Source of the DNA: Bettongia penicillata ogilbyi | Taxonomy: Eukaryota > Chordata > Mammalia > Diprotodontia > Potoroidae | Direction of reading: 5' to 3' | Assembly (NCBI GenBank): GCA_023548195.1 | Contig: JAJHZJ010000808.1 | Location: 3,267,182 to 3,331,181, forward strand | DNA length: 64,000 bases | In this document: in pieces, positions 11,755 through 43,084 of the stretch | Numbering within the stretch: position 1 is the first letter of the stretch | How the letters are laid out: the number at the start of each line of letters is the position of its first letter | Position numbers and translations under genes: made by a program | Notes under the pieces: generated by a model | The model's database searches: none | What the model was told of the DNA's origin: nothing | The model's input: the letters and a program-made list of their open reading frames with translations, nothing else

Positions 11755-12539
11755 CAAATACACCATGATATTTATTTATTTCATTTCACACATTTTAACT
11801 TACCAAAGAGAAAATGATTCACTCTTTGGAACAAAAGTGAGCAACTCAAATGTTCTACCCCTACTCCCCTCCCCCCAAGGTGTTAAGGAATGTTTTATCC
11901 ATTTTTCACTTTTAAAATCACCATGAAAAAGATAGCATAGGACTCAGAACCAAGAGAACATGTGTTCTATGTATATAAAGATGACAACACAAAAGACCCA
12001 AGGCTGTCCATTCTTCTACCTTTCTCTATGATCAGAGGTCCATGGGTTTACATGTCAGGCAGCACTGACAATCACACCTTACCCAACTAGGCTCACTTCA
12101 TGGTATTTTCTGATGAGTTTAAGTAGAGTCAGTTTGGTATTTAACATAAAAACTTAAAATCATCAGCAAAACACATTTAAATTTTTTTAAACACACCAAT
12201 GAACAAAACATAGAAAGGTATAAAATCGAAGCACAAGTTATGAACTTAAAGTAAGAGATCTGAAGTTTAATTTTTACAAAAATTGATACCATTAAAATCA
12301 TCATGATTATTTTCCATTTGCTCATTCAACAACTGATAAAATATTATAAAAATATAGAGAAAATAGATTCTAGATTTAAGATGACTAGGTATGCTACCAG
12401 TCACGTAGCTTTTAAAAACTTGATTTAAATCACTAAAAAAATAAGTTTTGTTTCCTTAAAAACACTTCATTGGTTTCCTATTTAATATAATATGGGTATT
12501 CATGATTCTGCAATACTTAAAATACAAAAATGACCATGC
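11755..12539 (-). other. UGDH: UGDH 3' UTR
   Basis: Sequence 3' of the UGDH stop on the minus strand. It runs to overlapping AATAAA hexamers (TTTATTTATT on the plus strand at 11771-11780), so cleavage is expected near 11750-11760. The exact end is inferred. Nothing else coding lies here; the short antisense frame at 12119-12325 is spurious. Confidence 0.65.
11771..11780 (-). terminator. UGDH: UGDH poly(A) signal (two overlapping AATAAA)
   Basis: The minus strand reads AATAAATAAA, two overlapping canonical hexamers about 760 nt past the stop codon. No other strong minus-strand hexamer was noted nearer the stop. Confidence 0.6.
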
Positions 12540-32740
<20,201 letters not shown>

Positions 32741-32744
32741 CCGC

Positions 32745-34015
32745 CCTGTATTTTTTTTGAAAAGTTTTTAATTGAGAAAGAGAAAATAAATTAGCAAAAC
32801 TAATCAATTCATTAAAAATAATCTTACACATGCACATTTGCCATACTCTTGGATTTCTCACTTTGGCAAAAGAGAGAGGGAGCGGTCATCTCACATCTCT
32901 TCTTTGAGGCCATGTTTGTTGGTATTTTGTACCATTCATTTTTTTTTTTGTGGTTGCTGTTGTTTCCATTTATATTGTTGTAGTCACTGTACAAACTGTT
33001 TTCCCGGTTCTGCTGACTTCCTTTTGGATCAGTTCATTCATATAAATCTTCTCGTGCCTATCTGTATTTTTATTTTTATAGTTTTTTACAGCACAGTAAT
33101 ATTACATTCCTGTATCATAATTTTTTTTAGCCATTCTTTGTATCCAGTTCTTTGCTATCACCAAAGATGCTACTATAAATATTTTTATACATATGGAGAA
33201 TCTCTTTGTTAATTATCCCTTTGGGGTATAAGTCTGTATAATCTCTAGGTCAAAAGCTATGCATATTTTAACCATTTTATTTGCATAATTTCAAATTGCC
33301 TTTCAGAATGGTTATACAGATTCACAGCTACACCAACAATGCATTAGTGTGTCTATCTTTCCACAGACCCGCCAACATTATTCTCATCTTCTACCATCTT
33401 TACCTATTAGCTGCCCTTAAGGCAAAACCTCAGATTGTTCAAATTTGCTCTTGTTATTAGTTATTTGGAGCATTTTTTTCATGTAATTATTAATAGTCAA
33501 TCATTTCTTTTGAGAACTGTTCGTTCTTATCATCTTACCATTTACCTAATAAGCAATGGATTTTGCTTATATGTTGTTTGCTTATATATCTTGGATACCA
33601 AAGCTTTACCTGAGAAATTTGATACAAAGTTTTCCCCTCAATCAAGTATGTCTTCTTAGAAGCATTAATTTTATTTGTGCAAAGCTTTTCATTTTCATGA
33701 AATCAAAACTGTTTATTTCATCTTTGGTAATTGCCTCTGTCTTTTATTTAGGAATTCATTTCCTGCTATTCACCTCCAAAGAGAAATGATGACTCTAAGT
33801 GCAGATTGAAGCATTTTTTTTACTTTCTTCATTTTTCTTGTTGTGTATGTGGGCTTTCTTTTGTAACATGACTAATATTGTGTGATTTCACATGTATAAT
33901 TGATATATTGCTTGCCTTCTCCAGGGGTGGGAGAGGAGCAGGAAAGAGAGTATTTGGAACTCAACATTTTAAAAAGTGAATGTTAAAAAATTTTAATTGG
34001 TAAATGCTTGATTAT
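32745..34015. mobile_element. 5'-inverted L1 insertion (twin-priming pattern)
   Basis: Bases 32880-33800 are ORF2 sequence in antisense (landmarks 'ttttcccggttctgctgac', 'ctactataaatatttttat', 'gccaacattattctcatc'). From about 33807 a + oriented L1 3' UTR and tail follows (ttgtaacatgactaatat, agtatttggaactcaac). The inverted part precedes the tail in element order, as expected for twin priming. Confidence 0.6.
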
Positions 34016-34589
34016 ACATACACACATAAATAATTCATCTACCTACATTTTAAAAATGGTACGCTCTTTAATATTCAAGTCATGTAGCCATTTTGAATTT
34101 AATGTGTAATATAATTTGCGATACTGGTTTAAACCTAATTTGTGCCAGACTCCATTGTAATTTTCCTCTGGGGTTTTTTGTTTGTTTTTTAACATTCAGA
34201 GGTTTTCATCAATGCAATACTCAGGCTGACCCTGCTACCTTTTTCTCTACTTAACCTCTTTTTTCTTAGTCACATTTTTTTGGTCTGCTTTTGCATCTAA
34301 CTTGTCATTTCATTAGTGTAGGGAACTTCTAGTGAGAAAACAATCCACAGGACAGCAACTGCTCTCCAAATTACAATCTTAGCGATATTATAAAGCAAGA
34401 GACGTCAAAATCGTTTGGTATCAGTTAAAAATAGAAAAGTAGATTAATGGAACAGAATAGACAGAAGAGAATCAGAAACAGAAGAACTCAATAGCCCAGT
34501 GATTAATGTCCCTGAAAATATAAACTACTTACGAAAAATTGCTGGGAAAGCTAGAAAGCAGACGGGATGCTAGGTTGTGGAATTTTGGT

Positions 34590-34740
34590 TCCCCCTTTCC
34601 AAGCTTCACTATTTCTGTCAAAGGCATCACTATTCTTTCAGTCTCTCAGATTTGTAACTTCAGCATTAATTTGTATAATACTTATTAGCACAGTGCTTAG
34701 CACATATTAAGCATTTAATAAATATTTGCTGACCTGACTA
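34590..34740 (+). repeat. L2/MIR-type 3' tail
   Basis: Wording: 'attagcacagtgcttagcac', 'atttaataaatatttgctg'. Confidence 0.6.
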
Positions 34741-34744
34741 ACTC

Positions 34745-35219
34745 TCCTTCATCCCATATGATAATCAATTACCAAAATTTTGCTGTCTACCTCCACAACA
34801 TCTCTTGTAACTGAATCCTTCTCTCTGCCCACACAGCTACCACCTTGGTTCTGGGGCCCACATCATCCCTTACCTTAATTACCACAACAGATTCTTAACA
34901 GGTCTTCCTGCCTCACACGTAGCACTTCAGCCCATCCTTCACCCACTACCTCCAAAGTGATTTTCCTTAAGCATGAATTAGACCATGTCAGTTCCCCACA
35001 AATCAATTCCAGTGGTTCCTTACTGCCTTTAGGATAAAGCATAAACTCCTCTGTTTAGCTTGTAAAGCCCTTCACAACCTGTTTCACTGAATTTTACTTT
35101 CCCCTAAATAATCTGTGATCCAAACAGTCTTTCTCTGTCTCTCCATGCTGTCGCTCATGTGCAGGAAGTCACTCCCTCATCACGCAGAATCCCTCTCTTC
35201 CTTCAAGACACAGTTCTTG
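34745..35219 (+). repeat. L2-type fragment, target of the L1 at 35220
   Basis: L2 3'-region phrases: 'cttaattaccacaacagatt', 'gtggttccttactgcc', 'aaagcccttcacaacctg', 'ctctcttccttcaagaca'. It is cut at 35219 by L1. Confidence 0.55.
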
Positions 35220-37761
35220 TATACCCAAAGACCCCAGCTTCTGGGATAAGAACTCACTGTTCGACAAAAATTGCTAGGAAAACTGCTTAACAGTGTGGCG
35301 GAAATTAGGCATAGACCCATGCCTGACACTGTACACAAGAATAAAGTCCAAATGGGTACATGATTTAGGTATAAAGATTGATACTATGAATAAACTGGAG
35401 GAGCAAGGCATAGTGTATTTATCAGATTTATGGAGAAGGGAAGAATTTTTTTACTAAAGAAGTGATAGAAAGCATTATGAAATGCAAGATGGATAATTTT
35501 GATTATACTAAACTGAAAAGTTTTTGCACAACCAAACCCAATGCAACCAAAATTCGGAGGGATGTAGTAAACTGGGAAACAATTTTTGTGGCTAAGCTTG
35601 GGGATAAAGGCTTCATTTCTAGAATATATAGAGAACTGACTCAAATGTATAAACAAACATACAAGTCATTCCCCAATTGATAAATGGTCAAAGGATATGA
35701 ACAGGCAATTTTCAGGGGAAGAAATTAAAGATCTCTATAATCATATGAAAAAGTGCTCTAAATCACTACTGATTAGAGAGATGCAAATCAAAACAACTCT
35801 GAGGTACCACATCACACCTGTAAGATTGGCAAACATGACAGAACAAGAAAATGATAAATGCTGGAGAGGATGTGGGAGAGTTGGAACACTAATTCATTGT
35901 TGGTGGAGCTGTGAGCTCATCCAACCCTTCTGGAGAACGGTTTGGAACTATGCCCAAAGGGCTACAAAAATGTGCATACCCTTTGACCCAGCAATATCTC
36001 TACTAGGACTGTATCCCCAAGAGATCATAAAAATGGGAAAGGGTCCCACATGTACAAAAATATTTATAGCAGGCTCAGATGCAATCCAGCTGAGACTCTG
36101 TCCAGCTGGCATTCTATCTGGCCCACTTGTGAATACAAGCATCACAAATACTTAGGTTCCTTAAGAAGCAACCCAATTAGGCAAATCCTTAATAAACTTT
36201 GTTTTCTTTGGTTTTAAGAAGACTTGAGTCGAATTCATTCGAGCATGACCCAGACTGTCCGTATTTTGGGGTTCACCCATCACCCTTCAACAATAACCTC
36301 ATCTTTTTGGTTCCCTGATCCGGAAAGCTACTAATCTCAAGTTCTTCTGCTCACACTGGAAGAAGGCTTGAGTCGAATTCCTTTGAGCACGACCCGGACT
36401 GTCGGTATTTTGGGGTCCTGATCACCCAATTACCTCATCTTGAACACTGAAGATAGCCTAAGTAAATGAGCAGAATGTAGCTACCGTCAAGGAGATCCAG
36501 GAGGAGCAGACAGAGAACAGGAGATCAGAATGGAGGAGTTTCTGAGAGGAAGAATTACCCAACAGTGTCATAAACCACAAAGAGGAAATCTGGAGCCTTG
36601 GTCACCTTGGAGTATCACATGGCCTTGAAGCAAAAAGATTTAGAACTGCCACTGAGAAAAATAAGATAATCAACAGAGAAATTGTGAAAGGGATTCAGCT
36701 CAATTCAGTATTGAGGGACAAATTGAGATAAATTACCTTGGATTTTTATTAGCTTTCTTCCACAATGGTTACCTGACCATTCTACTGGACATACTAGGGA
36801 CAGTATCCGTGGTAGAAAAGTTGGAGTGTTGAGGTCCAAGTACTAGAATGGGCAGGAAGAGCAGAGTTTCAAAGACTGGGGCACAGTATTATTGATAAAG
36901 ATGACTGTGAAAATAGGGGAAGAACTAGAAGGTGGCAATATGGAATCATAACCATTGAAGGAGGAGGCACTGATTTACTAGGCATAAGAGTAGGGATACA
37001 TTAGCTGATTGGAGTTCTCATTCCAGGATTTTGAGATGATGAAGGTGCTACTGATACAACCCTGTCAAATAGGGGCTGGAGGCACTGGGGTTGAGAATCT
37101 GGTTCAATAAATTCCTGAAGATCAAAAAAAATAAATATATTTATAGCAGCACTCTTTGTGGTTGCCAAGAACTGGAAATCAAGGGGATGTCCATCAACTG
37201 GGGAATGGCTGAATAAATTATGGTATATGAATGTAATGGAGTACTATTGTGCCATAAGAAATGATGAACAAGAAGACTTCAGGGAGGCCTGGAAGGACTT
37301 ATATGATCTGATGCTGAGTGAAAGGAGCAGAACCAGGAGAACTTTGTGCACAGCAATGACCACAGTGTGCAAGAGTTTTTTCTGGTAGACTTGGAACTTC
37401 GTAATAACGCAAAAACTTACTAAACAAAAAAAAATCCCAATGGTGGTTTTCTAAGGCAAAATGTCTTCCACATTCAGAGAAAGAAAAATGGAAGTCATTC
37501 GCAGAATGTAGCAGATCATGTTTGTATGTGTGTGGGTTTTAGTGTATTATGTTTTGATTTGTTTTATGATTTCTTCCATTTATTTTAGTATGACTACATA
37601 GCATGACTATAGTGAAAATGTACTCAATAGGAAAGTATATGTAGAACTTATACAGAATTGTATGCTGTTGTGGGGAGGGAGGGGAGTAGTGGGGGAGGGG
37701 GGATAAAATCTTAACTTTAAGGAAGTGATTGTAGAACACTAAAAAAATAATAATTAAAAAA
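35220..37761 (+). mobile_element. 5'-truncated L1, interrupted, 15-bp TSDs
   Basis: The ORF2 C-terminal third reads from KDPSFWDKNSLFDKNC (35226 on) through frames at 35462 and 35697 (ALIGNED pieces HCWWSCELIQPFW, FDPAISLLGLYPQE). It resumes at 37137 (VAKNWKSRGCPSTGEW) to the 3' UTR and A tail at 37741-37761. The TSD is aagacacagttcttg at 35205-35219 against aagatacagttcttg at 37762-37776 (one mismatch). A separate insertion occupies 36073-37136. Confidence 0.8.
36073..37136 (+). mobile_element. Retroposed transcript starting in LTR-like sequence
   Basis: Inserted within L1 ORF2. The 13-mer atatttatagcag flanks it (36060-36072, 37137-37149). Its right end has AATAAA at about 37107 and an A-rich tail, as in a processed transcript. 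Its left part looks like the end of an endogenous-retrovirus LTR: 'cttaataaactttgttttc' followed by a U5-like block. A block of about 57 bp occurs twice (about 36220 and 36360, both with 'cttgagtcgaattc' and 'tattttggggt'). The remainder is unassigned mid-repetitive sequence. I see no coding region. Confidence 0.6.
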
Positions 37762-37810
37762 AAGATACAGTTCTTGAAGGAACAGACAAAAGTGACATCT
37801 ACACTAGTGG

Positions 37811-38003
37811 TTTTTTAATATTTTTCATATTATGGATCTCTCTCGTAGTCTGGTAAGAAGTCTACAGACCTCTTCTTTGAATGTTTATAAAAGCATAAAA
37901 TAAAATTCAAAGCATTACAAAGGAATTCAATTATATTGAAAGTTATAAAAAAATTTTTAAATAATTTAATAGACTCCGAGTTAAGGAGCCCTGTTCTACA
38001 GAA
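37811..38003. repeat. Short interspersed repeat with 'gcattacaaaggaa' core
   Basis: Another copy of the repeat family at 7385 and 44066: 'tagtctggtaagaagtctac', 'ataaaagcataaaataaaa', 'ttaaggagccctg'. A hAT-like MITE is an inference from its ends. Confidence 0.5.
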
Positions 38004-38019
38004 AACCTTTCCTGATTCC

Positions 38020-38700
38020 CCCACAAATGTTAATGCCTTCTCTCCAAAACTACCTTGTGTTTATTAATTACTTTGTATTTATTCCACATCTACATAACTC
38101 CATCTCTCCACTATGGGCATTTTTTCTGGCTGTCCTCTATGCCTGAAATGCTCTCCCTCCTCTGCTCCAACTACTACCTCCAGAGCTTCCTTTAAGTCTC
38201 AACTAAAATCCCACTTTACATAGGAAGCCTTCCCTAACTTTAAAGTCCAGTGCTTTCCCTCTTTAAATTATTTTTTAATTTTTAAATTAATTTAAAATTA
38301 CAACTTATATAATAATAATAATAATATAAATTTATAATTATAATTTTTATATAATTTATAATAATTTACATAAATTTATAATTTACTTAATTAAATTAAT
38401 TTTTTAAAACTTTTATTATTTCTCATTTATCCTGTGCATAGCTTGCTTTGTATATATTTGTTTGCATGTCATGTCCTCCATTATATTATAAACTCCTTGA
38501 GGGCAGGGGCTGTCTTTTGCCTTTCTTTGTATCCCTATAGCTTAGCACAGTGCCTGGCACATGGCAGGCATTTAATAAATGTTGATTGATCGATACATCT
38601 GTTGTCTACCCCATTAGAGTGGGTAGAGATTATTTTATTCATTGTACTTGCATACCCATCCCCTAGCAATGTGCCCGTCCTAAAACAAGTGTTTATTAAC
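38020..38700 (+). repeat. L2-type 3' end with AT-only expansion
   Basis: L2 phrases 'cctctatgcctgaaatgctc', 'ctccttgagggcaggggc', 'agcacagtgcctggcaca', and 'tttaataaatgttgattg'. Bases 38264-38420 are an almost pure A/T insertion or expansion inside it. A second short L2-like tail follows at 38600-38700. Confidence 0.7.
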
Positions 38701-38999
38701 TGATGAGGAACTGCAGAAGTCTTTTACCAGACTAACACTTTGTATGTATGGAAGAAACTGGATGCCAGAAAACAAGTTAGGAGCCTTTTGCTATCTAATT
38801 GCTTGATAGCTTAGTTCTGTAGCTCAGGACAGAAATCTAGGTAGAAGACAGATTTAGTAGTTGTGATAATCAAAAAAAAAAAAATCTCTGGTTTTTGGTG
38901 GGACTAGACTCTTACAAGCTATATCTGATTTAGACCTCAATCTCTACTCCTTGTTTTCACAGTCCTTTTACAGAACTAAAAACTTTCAAGTCCCATACA

Positions 39000-39690
39000 A
39001 CCAGGGCCTCTATCTTTTATCTATGCTTTTAACATCAGGGATGGGGAATCATCAGATGCAACTGAGAGATCTTGAACACTCCCTATAAAGTTCCATACCC
39101 TTTGGTTTCCCTGAACATCCCTCCAGGGATGTCCACAGAATGATGAATGTGGTGGCCAACATAACTTAAAAGTTCAAGTCACAGTATTGGTACAATCTGC
39201 ATCAGTGGACAGTGTCCACACTGATAAACCAACAGTTGCTTGGAGTCTTAAAGAAGGACGGTTTCTTTCAGTAGTATTCTTCAAATCACACCACATAAGA
39301 TACAAAGGCAGCGTCACAGCAGTAGCAGTTTATAATTCTACTGCTACTCTGTAGAGAAAACTATCACCTCTCTATAAAGGTGATTCATTCCTATGGAGGA
39401 CTCAATAAACAGCTGTTAAATATAACCAACAGATAGTTGAACCACAAGGCTAACCTTGCAGATGAAGCACGTTAGCTCTGCCTGTGGCTCTGCCCCACCC
39501 CCAACCCTCAGTGACCCACTGTCATCTGAACTCCCGCGTCAAATAAACTATGCAGCTATACAGGGAATGTATCACCTCAACCTGGCTTCACAATCAACAG
39601 CCACTTAGGTCTATGGAGTTCTCATGTAATAATCACTGCTTCTCTTGCCAGTACACTGGTGGTTTAAGTGTATTTTAAGTCCCGATTAAT
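39000..39690. other. UGDH intron 1, no recognised feature
   Basis: Unassigned intronic sequence. No exon bounded by splice sites was found. Confidence 0.4.
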
Positions 39691-39694
39691 AAAT

Positions 39695-39905
39695 AGCTTA
39701 CATGTATGTAGTGTTTTAAGGTTTGCAAAGTACATTGTAGGCGTTATCTCATTTGGCCCTCAAATCAGCGGGGAGAGCTATTGACATAAGGAAACAGAGA
39801 ACTTAAGGAATTTATCCAGGGACTCCCAGCTAGTAAAGGGCTAAGGTGGGATCTGAACCTAGCTCCTCCTGACTTCAAGTCCAGGGGTCTATACGCTATG
39901 ATGTT
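39695..39905 (-). repeat. MIR/tRNA-SINE, antisense
   Basis: Antisense SINE landmarks: 'tttgcaaagtacattgtag', 'gttatctcatttggccctc', 'gggatctgaacctagctcc', 'tcctgacttcaagtccagg'. Confidence 0.65.
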
Positions 39906-40568
39906 AAGTGTGTACTCTAAAGGACAATGATTTAACTTTTCGGAGAAGCCAAATACAACATTGTCAATTACTGACAATTATGATTACGAATTTCATCAAA
40001 AACTATAACCTGCAATTCAGGAATTTCCATATTATCAGAACTAGAGTAAACCCTAGAGATGCATACCCTCATTTACCATTTCTTCCTGTGCTTTATTCCT
40101 CATTTCTTTTGCTGATTCTTCCTCAGCCAACCTTCAGTTAACTCAGTCACTTTCCGTAACTTATGCTTTACTTTCCCTTCCTTCAGTTTTAAACCTACAA
40201 CTAAACCAATTCAACTATGCATTCTACTGCACTCTACTCCACCCTAAGGAACCGAGGGGAGAGAGAGAGAGATTCTCCACCCTCATCCCTGAGTTATGCT
40301 CCATAGGTGGTGCAGGAGAGCACCTCAGGAGAAAAAAATCATCCCACTGTGTCCACTATAAACACATGTGATATAACATATTAACTGGATCCTCAATGCT
40401 AAATGAAAATACCGTTATTTCTCCATCACATACCTCACAGTGGGTATTTACAACCCCTTCTTTAACTCCTACCTAATCCTGACTTCTCTTCCCGCCCATA
40501 CCTCTACTTCACAAAATGTCAGTAAATCAATCACTATTTCAACATTATCAAATGTTAAATTTTGACTT

Positions 40569-40622
40569 TTATATATATATATGTATGTATATATATATAC
40601 ATACATATATATATATATATAT
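40569..40622. repeat. Palindromic TA/TGTA microsatellite
   Basis: An (AT)n tract interrupted by 'atgtatgtat' and its complement 'atacatacat', so the tract is symmetric about its centre. Confidence 0.85.
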
Positions 40623-41729
40623 AGTACTATTAGTTTGCCATTCAATACTACTTTTTTTAGTACTATTACATAAAAGCCATAAAGGACATACTATAAAACC
40701 ACAGGCAAACGATATACATTTAACAACGGTTATTTTCCCTCTCCTTTCTTTTTAAGGCAAACACTGAAAAGAATTTCACCAACTAGGTATATGATTTAAA
40801 TTCGAACTAGAACAGTGGAATAAAAATCTAACTGATCTCTTCACTAGGTTACTTGTTTGCAATACATGCATAGCTTAGAACTAGGACTTGTTTATTTTAG
40901 TCTGGTTACTAATAGGTAAACCCCAGGACAGACAGTAAATTCTTTCATTCCCAGAACCTCCCTGAAGAGACAGAACAGATTACTGTACTCCATTTCTAAG
41001 GGGAATTGAAGAAATTCAAAAGACCCACACTGTGGTCTCTTAATGGACCCACTGTATGTGGATCTAAAGGCCATTTACTGCTCTGTAAGTTTAAAAGTAG
41101 TCCCCTCCTAGAAACTCCTTTCCTCCCGGCTCCAGAATTTTCAGGTCTCCTTTGTCCTCCTACCAAAATTCTGGGAGTCTCCAAATTTTCACAAGAGGAT
41201 TTCCTCAGCAAGGGGTGGGATGCATCCTCTCTTCTGAAATTCAGTGACAATTCCTTTGCTGGGGGATGGGGGTGGGGGAGGCGAAGGTAAACCACAGACT
41301 CCAGAGCAAAGTATAGGAGGCCACTCAGCTAATCTTAAAACTGAGACACTCAACTGGCTTCAGGGCTTTCTGAGGTTTTTTTTTTTTCCTGTGGCACAGA
41401 GGGAGGTAGCCAGAGGAAATGGAGAAAGTAGCTCCCCCAGGGTGCACAGGGTCTTTGAAATGAAACAAAAGGGGTTGTGACAGAAGGTAATCCCCGGGGG
41501 CGAGGGGGGGCTCTTTAAGAAGCAAGGGGATGGAGAAATTTATAAGGGTAACTGTATGCAAAGTGGGCAAAGAGGGGAGAGGAAACAAAGGGGGAGGACG
41601 TGGGGACATACGCTTAAAGTAGAGGCGGCCAGAGGCGGCCGGAGCGGGGCGAGGTGGGCAACTCTCAAGACTTCCAAAGGGAAAGTCGGAGGCGTGGGCG
41701 TCCCGCCTGACCCGGAGCTAGGCTGGCAG

Positions 41730-42085
41730 CAAGAGGGTGCAAAGCCAGGCTGGGCTGGGAGCGAGGGGCTGCAAGCCGGGGCGAGAGAGCCAGGCAAGGC
41801 TGGGCTGGGGGTGATGGGGGTACAAGGCAAGACTGGGCTGGGGGAGAGGGGCTGCACGGCAGGGCTGGGGGCGATGGGGGTACAAGGCAAGGCTGGGCTG
41901 GGGGAGAGGGGCTGCACGGCAGGGCTGGGCTGGGGGCGATGGGGGTACAAGGCAAGGCTGGGGGCACGGGGAGGCAAGGCTGGGCTGGGGGCGAAGGGCT
42001 CCACGGCAGGGCTGGGCTGGGCTGGCCTGGGGGCGAGGGGCTGCTCGGCAGGACGGGCTGGGCTCGGGCCAGGGCTGCACGGCAG
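41730..42085. repeat. G-rich tandem repeat in UGDH intron 1 start
   Basis: Imperfect repeats of GGCTGGGCTGGGGGCGAGGGG, GATGGGGGTACAAGGCAAGG and GGCTGCACGGCAGGGCTGG. The higher-order unit is roughly 50-70 bp and recurs about five times. The 100-236 aa open frames on both strands here arise only from this composition. Confidence 0.85.
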
Positions 42086-42124
42086 GACTGGCCGCGGGCC
42101 GGCGCAGCCCGCCTCGGGGCTCAC

Positions 42125-42312
42125 CCGGGGGCGGCGGATCCGACGCTTTTCCGGGGTCGCACCGCAGGAGCAGCAGCGGCGGCCTCTGCACGGACCTGAC
42201 GCGGGCGGCGGCCTCTGCACGGACCTGACGCGGGCGGCGGCTCCTGCCTTCGCTTTTCGCTCCTAAGCCGCGGCCGCACGAGTCTCCGCCTCCCCGCAGC
42301 TGCTCGGCGCCC
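42125..42312 (-). other. UGDH: UGDH non-coding exon 1 (inferred)
   Basis: A candidate donor on the minus strand reads CCCCGG then GTGAGC (plus-strand GCTCAC at 42119-42124). A TATA-like TTTAAA lies at 42341-42346, so initiation is expected about 30 bp downstream, near 42312. The exon joins 31306 after a 10.8-kb intron. The 5' end is an estimate. A 29-bp tandem duplication lies inside (42181-42238). Confidence 0.5.
42181..42238. repeat. 29-bp tandem duplication in UGDH 5' UTR
   Basis: Two exact copies start at 42181 and 42210, each beginning ggcctctgcacggacctgac and ending gcgggcggc. Confidence 0.95.
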
Positions 42313-42340
42313 AAGGTGGCTCGCCCCGCGGCCCCAGAAA

Positions 42341-42346
42341 TTTAAA
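42341..42346 (-). promoter_or_regulatory. UGDH: TATA-like TTTAAA, UGDH promoter
   Basis: The only AT-rich hexamer in the GC-rich core, about 30 bp upstream of the inferred start on the minus strand. It may be fortuitous in a CpG-island promoter. Confidence 0.35.
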
Positions 42347-43084
42347 GGCTCCTGCGAGGAGCAGGGGGCGGCCTCGCAGCCCCGCCGCCGGCCCCTCCTC
42401 AGCCCTCCCCTGCAGCCGCTGCAGCCATTACGGCACGCAGCCTCGTTCGGGATACCCGGGCGGAGCCGGAGCCTTGGCCCCGCCCCTAAGGGCGACCAAT
42501 CGCCGGAGGCCACTTGGGGCCACGCCCCGCGGCGCCGACTCCCCGCCCCCTGCGCAGAGGCGCGGGCGGCCCGTCGGGTCCCCCGGGTTTGCCTGGTGGC
42601 GGGGCGGTGGGAGAGGCAGGCCGGGTGGGGCTCCCTGATTCGGGGGGTGACTCCCGGGGCCCTTCAGCGCCCCGCGGATCCAGAGCTGCCCGGAAAGCAG
42701 CCGCTTTCCGGAGCTTGTCCCGCACAACACCCCCTCCCCCAGGGGCAGGAGATCCGAGGTCTGGGCCCGCGAGCCCCCCGGAGGCCTGGGGAGCGGGGGG
42801 GGAGGGGGAGGGGCGTCATTGCCCCGTCTCCCCAGGGTCCGAGGGCGAGACCGGCACAGAACGAGCTCACCCTCCGGGCCATACGTAATGTTCCCTGGCG
42901 TGCGCCCAGCGGGGCGGGGGCGGGTCCCCGAGGCTTGCCCGGGATGGGGACCGCCCGGATATTAGTCAAAAACAGCGTCGGCCTGTCGAAGGGATTAATC
43001 TTGGTTTGGTTTCTTAGGCGCTTGTGAATGATTAACGCGCTGTCTGGGGAGACTCCTCACCCCGCTCCCGCAGGTCATTAAACT

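Larger units (their letters stand above)
41560..42960. promoter_or_regulatory. UGDH: CpG island / UGDH promoter region
   Basis: About 1.4 kb of strikingly GC- and CpG-rich DNA in an otherwise AT-rich window. It covers the inferred UGDH first exon and promoter. GC boxes are seen (CCCCGCCCC at about 42478-42486; CCACGCCCCGC near 42530) and CCAAT at 42496-42500. The human UGDH promoter is likewise GC-rich. Human has a divergent transcript (UGDH-AS1) here; I see no specific exon for one. Confidence 0.85.

Noticed and set aside
32838..33789. Several hydrophobic frames (74-124 aa) that look like small membrane proteins
   Set aside because: They are antisense readings of L1 ORF2; AT-rich antisense gives Phe/Ile/Leu-rich peptides.
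35697..36155. 152-aa frame as a possible gene
   Set aside because: It is L1 ORF2 C-terminal sequence (CWRGCGRVGTLIHCWW) running into the inserted element.
41540..42314. Long overlapping open frames on both strands (100-236 aa, Pro/Ala/Gly-rich)
   Set aside because: They follow from stop-poor GC-rich tandem repeats in the CpG island. They overlap on both strands and lack any domain.
42486..43027. Possible divergent coding gene upstream of UGDH
   Set aside because: The frames are GC-biased and lack splice sites or domains. A non-coding divergent transcript is possible, but no exon could be defined.
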